This document shows positions 1 through 5,419 of a DNA stretch of 6,324 nt, piece after piece. The translations under genes and the position numbers were made by a program. The stretch is taken from NCBI GenBank assembly GCA_018399375.1, contig JAGYOV010000059.1:1-6324 (forward strand), in the 5' to 3' direction. The notes under the pieces are model-generated. The model was not told the DNA's origin, searched no databases, and saw nothing but the letters and a program-made list of their open reading frames with translations. The stretch's first letter is position 1; each line of letters starts with the position of its first letter. This DNA is from Dehalococcoidia bacterium. GTDB taxonomy: Bacteria > Chloroflexota > Dehalococcoidia > GIF9 > AB-539-J10.

Positions 1-2
1 AC

Positions 3-164
3 ACAAGTAACGGCATTGCTGATTTTCTCAAGGTTAGCAATGTCGTCGCTTTGGATGCGACTGCTGTACGAGAGGTGGGGCGGGCGGCTATGGTAATCGC
101 TGAGGCTGAGGGGTTGGGGGGCCATGCACAGGCAGTGAGTGTGAGATTGAGAGAACGAGGATAA
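3..164 (+). CDS. hisD: Histidinol dehydrogenase, C-terminal fragment (5' end outside window)
   Basis: An open frame enters from the left edge and ends at TAA 162-164, giving the last 53 residues of a protein. The fragment has the typical HisD ending: DFLK near its start, then a helix with AEAEGLGGHAQAV and a basic tail ending RLRERG. In E. coli HisD, the last Zn ligand is a histidine (His419) five residues after a conserved glutamate (Glu414). The matching residues here are Glu36 and His41 of the fragment. HisD is a cytosolic, Zn-dependent enzyme that oxidises L-histidinol to L-histidine in two NAD-dependent steps, the last steps of histidine synthesis. hisC starts 8 nt after the stop, so the two are almost certainly cotranscribed. 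The NAD-binding and main catalytic regions lie outside the window, so completeness cannot be judged. The call rests on the C-terminal pattern plus the hisC-hisB context. Confidence 0.9.
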   Translation, partial: TSNGIADFLKVSNVVALDATAVREVGRAAMVIAEAEGLGGHAQAVSVRLRERG

Positions 165-172
165 TTAGTAAA

Positions 173-1285
173 ATGGAGAGCGTGAACGTTAGAAAATTGA
201 TGAGACCGCAGATGACAGCTATAGCTGGTTATACTCCTATCGACCCTGTTGAAATTCTGAGGGAGGGAACAGGTTTGTCATCGGCAAGAATAATCAAACT
301 TGATGGTAACGAGAATCCCTATGGCTGCTCTCCACAGGTATATCGCGCTCTGAGTGATTATCCTCGCTATCACATTTATCCTGACCCTGAGCAAAGGGCC
401 TTGAAGCAAGCTCTGGAGAAGTACACTGGCATCAGTCAGCAGTACATAGTCTGTGGAAGTGGTAGTGATGAACTGATCGAGCTTGTCCTGAAGCTTTTTC
501 TTGAATCAGGAGATGAGGTTATTAATTGCCCTCCAACCTTTGGGATGTATTCTTTTCTCACGGGGGTTTATGGGGGCAAGCTGATTAGCGTGCCCAGAAA
601 CGGCGACTTTACTCTTGATATAGCGGGTATAAAGAAGGCTTTGACTCGGAAAACCAAGATTATATTTGTTACTTCACCCAATAATCCGACGGGCAATCCA
701 ATTTCTCGTGAGGAGGTCTCGGAATTGCTCAGTATGGGAAGGATATTGGTAACGGATGAGGCCTATTTCGAATTTGGTAATACTAGCGTGGTTGATCTAG
801 TGACTGGTCATTCGAATCTGGTGGTACTGCGCACTTTCAGCAAATGGGCAGGATTGGCGGGCTTAAGATTTGGTTATGGATTTTTCTCTCCAGAAATCGC
901 TGCATGCTTGATGAGAATTAAACAACCGTATAATGTTAATATCGCAGCTCAGGTAGCAGTACTGGCTTCGCTGGCTGATGTGGAATATCTTCGCCACAAT
1001 GTGGCAAGGATAGTGTCGGAAAGGGAAAGGATGCTGAAAAAACTGAAAGAGATTAAATGGTTGCGCCCCTACCCTTCTCATGGAAATTTCATCCTCAATC
1101 AGGTTATTGGAGGAGATGCCAGGAAAATATGGAGTTATCTGCGCCGGAAGGGCATTTTCATTCGTTACTATTTTGATAATCCTGAATTGGAGAATTTCCT
1201 GCGGATAAGTGTGGGTAGACCGGAAGAAATAGATGCTGTAATTGAAGCTCTAACAGCCCTGCCTGGTGTGGGGAGGGATAATTAG
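173..1285 (+). CDS. hisC: Histidinol-phosphate aminotransferase
   Basis: A 370-residue, PLP-dependent fold-type I aminotransferase, the usual length for HisC. It interconverts imidazole-acetol phosphate plus glutamate and L-histidinol phosphate plus 2-oxoglutarate in the cytosol. Visible motifs in order: LDGNENPYG (43-51); GSGSDE (95-100), the glycine-rich PLP-phosphate region; SPNNPTG (168-174); DEAY (195-198), with the Asp that pairs with the pyridine nitrogen; TFSKWAGLAGLRFGYG (221-236), with the Schiff-base lysine at K224 and a phosphate-binding Arg at R232; and LRISVG (343-348), with the carboxylate-binding Arg at R344. All key residues are present. The LAGLRFGYG form and the his neighbours favour HisC over other aminotransferases. 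The ATG at 173 follows the hisD stop by 8 nt. Its only SD-like sequence is GAGG at 157-160, 12 nt upstream, so translation is probably coupled to hisD. An in-frame ATG at 200 (Met10) is a possible alternative start. Confidence 0.95.
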   Translation: MESVNVRKLMRPQMTAIAGYTPIDPVEILREGTGLSSARIIKLDGNENPYGCSPQVYRALSDYPRYHIYPDPEQRALKQALEKYTGISQQYIVCGSGSDELIELVLKLFLESGDEVINCPPTFGMYSFLTGVYGGKLISVPRNGDFTLDIAGIKKALTRKTKIIFVTSPNNPTGNPISREEVSELLSMGRILVTDEAYFEFGNTSVVDLVTGHSNLVVLRTFSKWAGLAGLRFGYGFFSPEIAACLMRIKQPYNVNIAAQVAVLASLADVEYLRHNVARIVSERERMLKKLKEIKWLRPYPSHGNFILNQVIGGDARKIWSYLRRKGIFIRYYFDNPELENFLRISVGRPEEIDAVIEALTALPGVGRDN

Positions 1286-1320
1286 TTGGTTGATGGCTTT
1301 TGGCAGGTAAAAATAATGGG

Positions 1321-1326
1321 GGAGGT
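1321..1326 (+). promoter_or_regulatory. Shine-Dalgarno site that sets the hisB start
   Basis: GGAGGT lies 6 nt before the ATG at 1333, preceded by further G residues. It is the strongest ribosome binding site in the window. It selects ATG 1333 over the upstream in-frame TTG at 1300, which would add 11 residues (AGKNNGGG-type) not typical of this family. Confidence 0.85.
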
Positions 1327-1332
1327 TTAGAA

Positions 1333-1923
1333 ATGACTGGAAGAAGATCAAAGGTTATCCGCGATACTGCGGAAACGACCATTAAAGTGGAGCTGGATAT
1401 CGACGGTACAGGACAATTTGAGATTACTACGGGGATAAGGATGTTAGACCACTTTATCTCCCAGCTAGCGCGACACGGCTTATTTGACATAAAGCTATCA
1501 GCTACTGGAGACGATCAGCATCATATAGTGGAAGATGTAGCTATATCTCTGGGTAAGTCTTTCAACCAGGCGCTGGGAGATAAGAGCGGAATAGTGCGAA
1601 TGGCACACGCTATTGTCCCCATGGATGAATCTCTGGTTATGGTAGCTGTGGATATCAGCGGGAGGCCCTACAGTATATTTGAGGGGTCCTTTAGCAGGGA
1701 AAGGATAGGCGATCTCTGTGCTGATTTGGTTCGGCACTTTTTGATTTCTTTTGCTACCGAAGCCAGGATAAATCTCTACTCTAATATACTCAGCGGCATG
1801 GATGACCATCACAAGGCAGAGGCTTTATTCAAAGCCATGGGCCGCGCTCTGGATGCGGCTACTCGCATTGACGAGAGGATCATTGGTCGCATACCCAGCA
1901 CTAAAGAGTTTATTGAAGAGTAA
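1333..1923 (+). CDS. hisB: Imidazoleglycerol-phosphate dehydratase
   Basis: Starting at ATG 1333, this is a 196-residue monofunctional IGPD, the normal bacterial size, without the HisB phosphatase domain of enterics. It dehydrates imidazole-glycerol phosphate to imidazole-acetol phosphate, the substrate of HisC, using Mn. Visible signatures: GTGQFEITTGIRMLDHF, then QLARHG; HHIVEDVAISLG, the first metal-binding HHxxE motif; PMDESL and VDISGRP; DDHHKAEALFKAMGRAL, the second HHxxE motif; and IPSTKEF near the C-terminus. Two local oddities: the stretch before the first HH is GDDQHH, about three residues shorter than the common GDLxxDxHH, and the usual STKG ending reads STKEF. Both HHxxE cores are intact, so an active enzyme is expected. 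It follows hisC by 47 nt and is the last his gene of this unit in the window; no hisH, hisA, hisF or hisI follows. Confidence 0.95.
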   Translation: MTGRRSKVIRDTAETTIKVELDIDGTGQFEITTGIRMLDHFISQLARHGLFDIKLSATGDDQHHIVEDVAISLGKSFNQALGDKSGIVRMAHAIVPMDESLVMVAVDISGRPYSIFEGSFSRERIGDLCADLVRHFLISFATEARINLYSNILSGMDDHHKAEALFKAMGRALDAATRIDERIIGRIPSTKEFIEE

Positions 1924-2196
1924 GTAAAGCTTGCTTCAACTATGAGATAGATTTCAGTTTGCCTCTAGCGCTCAGCTTAAACCTACTGATGGCTATTTTA
2001 AGAGATGTCTAGCCTCTTTTGTTTTGCGGCAGGACCTTATGTTGCTAATTGCAGGATATGGCTGGGGATTAGGTATACCAGAGTTGTTGGTGTTCTGGTG
2101 ATGGGCATCTAGATCAATTTCACACTTCGTTACCAAGTTGCATGAAGATAACTCATATTGATATCTGTATATATCCACATGCTTTTGTTACTGCAG
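1924..2196. other. Convergent intergenic gap between hisB and the SepCysS gene
   Basis: This 273-bp stretch separates the 3' ends of two converging genes. I find no convincing protein gene. The minus-strand frame at 1993-2178 (61 codons) and the plus-strand frame starting at 2158 show no recognisable family and no good ribosome binding site. It holds one weak terminator candidate for hisB (1991-2025) and a 6-bp inverted repeat, ACCAGA/TCTGGT, at 2077-2099. A short plus-strand reading from 2039 loosely resembles a TatA N-terminus (see findings). No clear intrinsic terminator is visible for the minus-strand unit. Confidence 0.6.
1991..2025 (+). terminator. Weak candidate terminator downstream of hisB
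   Basis: GGCTA (1991-1995) can pair with TAGCC (2010-2014), followed by the T-rich TCTTTTGTTTT (2015-2025). An overlapping alternative pairs AAGAG (2000-2004) with CTCTT (2014-2018), followed by TTGTTTT. Both stems are only 5 bp with loops of 9-14 nt, so stability is poor. The position, about 70 nt past the hisB stop, and the T-rich tail are what support it. Confidence 0.3.
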
Positions 2197-3339
2197 TTAG
2201 CTGTACTTGTTGATAATGGTTCTGAAGGAATCCACTACGTATTCCAACTGCTCTCTGCTGGCGGCGAAAGAGGATACTTTGGTCGTTTTAGTCATTCCTG
2301 GTTGTGGTCCCCATATGCCCCTTTCCTCCAGTTCCTTATAGAGAAAATAACCTCTCTCACGAATGTGCTGAGATATTTCGTAGAATATGGGAGTTTCAAA
2401 GGCTAGCAGGTCATGTTTGTGCGGTTTCTCCCCCAGTTGGATAAATCCTATTTTTCCCAGTTCGCTGGAGAACCATTGAGCCTTATCAACCTGTTCGTTC
2501 CACAGGTTAACCCTTTCCATTACGTGAGGAAAGGAAGCCATGAGAGTTACCAAAGGAACGCCCCGTAGAGTGCATCCCAAAAGCTCTATCTCTTTGTTTT
2601 TGTGTGACTTTGATTTTCTCAACACTATTTCCTGCCACTTTTCCTTCATCCCCAGTACTCCACATGGGCCAGCGGAGGCCATGCTTTTGTGAGCGCTGCC
2701 AATGATAAAATCGGCGCCTATCTCTGTCATATTCACGGGCATTCTCCCCACAGAATATGCTCCGTTAACAATGTAAGGAATATTGTATTTGCTTGCTATC
2801 TCTCCTAACTTCACGGCATCGGGAAGGTTGCCGTAGCTGCCATCGGGATAAGTGAGCAGGAGCATAGAGGGCTTATGTTCTTCTATCAGGGGGATGTAGT
2901 CGTTGACGTCTATCTTAAATTCGGGGTAGCCAGAGTTGGGCACTTTGATTAAATTCAGCCCCAAGCTCTCCGCAGCTACGGTGGTGGTGTAATGTCGATT
3001 GCGGTCAACGATAATGGAATCACCGGGGTGAGTTAGTGAGTGCATTATTATGAAGATGCCCTCTCTGGCACCGTGAGTTATAGTAGCTATATCAGCTCCC
3101 AAGAATGGAGGCAGTAATTCGTGTACGAAATCTTTGATGGGAGGACTCGGTATGTTTACCAGGCTCCCTAGGCAGAAGTCGCACACGGAATAACCATCGC
3201 CGAACTCTATTAATGCTTCTTTGGCAGCGGAAGTGAGAAGGCTGCCCGTTTGCAGTGGCATGATATTAATCATGTCCCTATGTTGGCGGGACATGTGGAG
3301 AAGATTTTTTAATAGCTTGTTTTTGTTGAGTTGTCCCAT
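2197..3339 (-). CDS. pscS: O-phosphoseryl-tRNA(Cys):Cys-tRNA synthase (SepCysS)
   Basis: A 380-residue PLP enzyme that converts Sep-tRNA-Cys to Cys-tRNA-Cys, the second step of RNA-dependent cysteine synthesis. Near the N-terminus are INIMPLQTGSLLT (24-36) and GDGYSVCDFC (47-56). C53 and C56 match the CxxC pair (Cys64/Cys67 in M. jannaschii), and C256 in LLGCTLRG matches the third conserved cysteine (Cys272). These cysteines are known to carry or help form the persulfide used as sulfur donor. THGAREG (88-94) lies in the PLP region. The Schiff-base lysine is K218 in GSAHKSMASAGPCG. The length fits the family and there is no fused SepCysE-like N-terminal domain. The gene starts 5 nt after the SepRS stop, with no strong ribosome site, so translational coupling is likely. 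After the second cysteine the sequence is CLGSLVNIPSPPI, where I recall GRLD being common in archaeal members. SLA/LP (SepSecS)-type proteins are the nearest alternative, but the cysteines and the SepRS neighbour argue against them. Confidence 0.95.
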   Translation of the reverse strand: MGQLNKNKLLKNLLHMSRQHRDMINIMPLQTGSLLTSAAKEALIEFGDGYSVCDFCLGSLVNIPSPPIKDFVHELLPPFLGADIATITHGAREGIFIIMHSLTHPGDSIIVDRNRHYTTTVAAESLGLNLIKVPNSGYPEFKIDVNDYIPLIEEHKPSMLLLTYPDGSYGNLPDAVKLGEIASKYNIPYIVNGAYSVGRMPVNMTEIGADFIIGSAHKSMASAGPCGVLGMKEKWQEIVLRKSKSHKNKEIELLGCTLRGVPLVTLMASFPHVMERVNLWNEQVDKAQWFSSELGKIGFIQLGEKPHKHDLLAFETPIFYEISQHIRERGYFLYKELEERGIWGPQPGMTKTTKVSSFAASREQLEYVVDSFRTIINKYS

Positions 3340-3344
3340 CTTTT

Positions 3345-4856
3345 TTATTCTCGTGGTTCTGCTTTTATGGTGATGAATACGGCACCACCAACGCCTATTT
3401 TCTTCTGTTGTCCCTCAATGTACTGGAGAACTCTCTCAGGTATTTGTAGATTTAGATCAGATAGATGTCTTATCGTTTTTATCTGGTATGTTAACTTATT
3501 ATGACTATTTTCGATTGCTGCTGCCGCACCGGCAGCTATGGCCTTCATATAATTCATTCCTGTGTATCTTCCTGAAGGCATGAAATCACTGTATATGGTG
3601 CCATTAGCTACGCATATTTCGTTGAAACCTGCTGGCCCAATTAGTTTCTTGCCCGTTTCTTCCTCTATTATTTTGACTTCAATGGATTTATCCTTCCATG
3701 CCGTGAACTCGCATGGAGCGAGCTCATCTTTATGTTTTTGTGCAGTTTTCTCTATTGATTGGGCTATCTTTTTGCCTCTCTCGGTATGAGGACTTTCTAT
3801 ATAGGTGAGAGAATCTGCTATTTCATCATCAGAGTAGTCCACTACAGAAAACTGGGGATAAGCTAGTTTTCTTACATCATCAGCTTCGTAGAGAAGCATT
3901 GCCATGCGCTCTATGCCCAATCCTGCATTGAATACTGGATATTTAATATTGAAATTCGCCAGCGCGATGGGAGAATACACCCCGATATCAGCGATCTCTA
4001 ACCATTCTCCTTTGAATTTAATGAAAACCTCTTGTTCCAATCTAGGAGCATAGTACTTGGAAGTTGCCTTTTTGGTCTCAAATTTTACCTCGGCAAAACC
4101 GTACTGATGGAAAATTTCCTCCGTTATCTTCCTCCCTGCCTCAAGTGATATTTCAGGATCCATGATTACCATGGAAGCTGAATGATGTACCCTAAGGTGA
4201 TGGGCATCCTCTCTCTGTTCATTTCGATATCGTGGCCCCACGGAAAAAAGTGCCAGAGGGAACTGTTCCTTGTTCTGCAATGCTGCCAGCGTGTGGAACC
4301 ATGTAGCAGTCATATGGCTTCTAAGAGTTTTGTTTGATGGTATGGGATGTATCTCTCTAAGCTCAGGGAATACCTTGTCCAGCAGTTCCATAGCCTGATG
4401 ATCGGTAATTCTGAGCTTGGTAATGAGTACCTCCATGAGATCATCTGCCTCAATTTCACCTCGCTTGTAGCTTCGCAAAACGGATTGCAGCGCTTCCGTC
4501 TCGATTGTCTTGGCGATCTTTTGTGCTTGGGATATTTTTTTATCACTTAATCCTATGTCGGGTCGGGGCAATTCTGCCAGAAAAAAGACTCTATCGAGGA
4601 TTACTAGTCCTTCAGGGCCATACTGTTTCATGACATCGGTGTCGGGCAGAATGGTATAGTTTTCTACTTCGTCAAAACCAAGTCCCAAGAAGATTTCGCG
4701 AGATTTTTGGATTAGCTCTTTGACAGGATGTGGTTTCCCTTTCTTAGGCAGAGAGATTTCTGTCCCTTGGGGGATGAGATTTGCCGTGGTCTCCCATGCA
4801 CCTCCAAAGTTTTTTTTTGCCTGATCCTTTATTGCATCTACATTAAAGATTGCCAT
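3345..4856 (-). CDS. sepS: O-phosphoserine--tRNA(Cys) ligase (SepRS)
   Basis: A 503-residue class II aminoacyl-tRNA synthetase of the PheRS-alpha-like SepRS family. It ligates O-phosphoserine to tRNA-Cys with ATP, the first step of RNA-dependent cysteine synthesis. Family landmarks: LDRVFFLAELPRPDIGLSD (87-105), diagnostic for SepRS; LRSHMTATWF (178-187), with T183; FSVGPRYRNEQREDAHH (204-220), the class II motif 2 region; VHHSASMVIMD (223-233), with S226 and S228. T183, S226 and S228 match the phosphate-binding Thr188, Ser231 and Ser233 of A. fulgidus SepRS at a constant offset of 5. FNAGLGIERMAM (309-320) is motif 3 with its Arg. The C-terminal tRNA-binding region keeps APCEFTAW (380-387), GPAGFNEICV (407-416) and the ending FITIKAE. 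It is some 30 residues shorter than typical archaeal members (about 530-540), partly through a missing insert near 278-285. The start lies 18 nt after the upstream stop, with AAGG 7 nt before the ATG. PheS is excluded by the phosphate-binding triad. Confidence 0.96.
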   Translation of the reverse strand: MAIFNVDAIKDQAKKNFGGAWETTANLIPQGTEISLPKKGKPHPVKELIQKSREIFLGLGFDEVENYTILPDTDVMKQYGPEGLVILDRVFFLAELPRPDIGLSDKKISQAQKIAKTIETEALQSVLRSYKRGEIEADDLMEVLITKLRITDHQAMELLDKVFPELREIHPIPSNKTLRSHMTATWFHTLAALQNKEQFPLALFSVGPRYRNEQREDAHHLRVHHSASMVIMDPEISLEAGRKITEEIFHQYGFAEVKFETKKATSKYYAPRLEQEVFIKFKGEWLEIADIGVYSPIALANFNIKYPVFNAGLGIERMAMLLYEADDVRKLAYPQFSVVDYSDDEIADSLTYIESPHTERGKKIAQSIEKTAQKHKDELAPCEFTAWKDKSIEVKIIEEETGKKLIGPAGFNEICVANGTIYSDFMPSGRYTGMNYMKAIAAGAAAAIENSHNKLTYQIKTIRHLSDLNLQIPERVLQYIEGQQKKIGVGGAVFITIKAEPRE

Positions 4857-4874
4857 AACTAAGCCTTAACCTCA

Positions 4875-5375
4875 TTAGATATAGTATTTTAGCAAGTGTT
4901 GTTTTAACATATCCAGTAATTTTATGGCGGCGTTTCTCTTATTTTCTTCTCTATCCCCCGAGAAGATATATTTTTCGCTCTTGCATTCTTTTTCGCTTGC
5001 TATCCCGAAGTAGAATAGTCCCGGAGGTTTGTTGGAAGTGCCGCCGAAGGGGCCGGCAATTCCTGTGTCAGAGATGCATATATCTACTTTCAATATATCT
5101 TTTCCCCCTCTGGCCATCTCAATAGCCGTTTGCGCGCTTACAGCCCCCCAGGTGCTTATAGATTCTCTACTAACTCCTACGATATCTATCTTTGCTTCAT
5201 TGCTGTAGGCTATTATTGAACCCTTGAAGTAGGAAGAGCTACCTGGCGCGTTGGTTATCATGTCTGCGATCCTCCCGCCAGTGGCTGACTCCACCGTCCC
5301 TATGGTTAATGGCCTTCCTCTTTTTGTCTGGAAGTCTATTATTAGCTGAGCAATTTCCGTTTCCAGTTCTGCCAT
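4875..5375 (-). CDS. pncC: CinA C-terminal domain protein, nicotinamide-nucleotide amidase type
   Basis: A 166-residue stand-alone CinA-C domain. Family members characterised as PncC deamidate nicotinamide mononucleotide to nicotinate mononucleotide in the pyridine nucleotide cycle. Visible motifs: TVESATGG (27-34), with the conserved Ser at S30; PGSSSYFKGSIIAYSNEAK (44-62), with conserved Y57 and K62; WGAVS (76-80); TGIAGPFGGT (104-113); and GDREENKR (140-147). These are the conserved Ser, Tyr and Lys of the family. The N-terminal MoCF/COG1058 domain of full-length CinA is absent and would not fit upstream. The gene is the first of the unit that continues into SepRS 18 nt downstream. The ATG at 5375 has no Shine-Dalgarno sequence and lies about 13 nt from an extended -10 element, so the mRNA leader would be only a few nt. 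Whether it works in NMN deamidation or in another amide hydrolysis here is not shown by sequence. Confidence 0.9.
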   Translation of the reverse strand: MAELETEIAQLIIDFQTKRGRPLTIGTVESATGGRIADMITNAPGSSSYFKGSIIAYSNEAKIDIVGVSRESISTWGAVSAQTAIEMARGGKDILKVDICISDTGIAGPFGGTSNKPPGLFYFGIASEKECKSEKYIFSGDREENKRNAAIKLLDMLKQHLLKYYI

Positions 5376-5387
5376 ATGGATGGAGAC

Positions 5388-5396
5388 ATTTTAGCA
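5388..5396 (-). promoter_or_regulatory. Extended -10 promoter for the pncC-sepS-pscS unit
   Basis: On the minus strand the sequence reads TGCTAAAAT, matching TGnTATAAT with one mismatch. The expected start of transcription is near 5381, about 6 nt before the pncC ATG at 5375. No good -35 hexamer sits 16-18 bp upstream (GAATTA or CGAATT at best), which is tolerable for an extended -10 promoter. No other strong promoter was seen for the three genes, whose gaps are 18 and 5 nt. Confidence 0.5.
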
Positions 5397-5404
5397 GATT
5401 TTCC

Positions 5405-5413
5405 TGTTATAAT
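5405..5413 (+). promoter_or_regulatory. Perfect extended -10 promoter for the MBL-fold gene, predicted leaderless
   Basis: TGTTATAAT matches the extended -10 consensus TGnTATAAT exactly. Seven nt past its end is position 5420, which is the A of the ATG for the MBL-fold protein. No Shine-Dalgarno sequence precedes that ATG. Both facts suggest that the transcript starts at the start codon. The -35 region is weak: GAGACA at 5383-5388 has the GACA half with a 19-bp spacer. Confidence 0.6.
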
Positions 5414-5419
5414 TCGTCG

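Noticed and set aside
1300..1332. TTG start adding 11 residues to HisB
   Set aside because: GGAGGT lies within this stretch and is placed ideally for ATG 1333; the extra residues are not part of the IGPD fold.
2077..2099. ACCAGA/TCTGGT inverted repeat in the convergent gap as a terminator or operator
   Set aside because: It is only 6 bp with an 11-nt loop, has no T run on either side and no nearby promoter; expected by chance in AT-rich intergenic DNA.
1993..2178. Minus-strand 61-codon frame as a gene
   Set aside because: No recognisable family, no ribosome binding site, a composition rich in Asn/Pro/Gln without structure, and overlap with the candidate hisB terminator.
3345..4856. PheS (phenylalanyl-tRNA synthetase alpha) as the identity of the 503-residue synthetase
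   Set aside because: It has the SepRS-specific LPRPDIGLSD segment and the Thr/Ser/Ser phosphate-binding set, has no pheT next to it, and is followed by SepCysS.
5309..5419. Upstream extension of the MBL frame by 37 residues
   Set aside because: It overlaps the pncC start and both divergent promoter elements. The extra residues do not look like an MBL N-terminus, while ATG 5420 fits the family start and the promoter.
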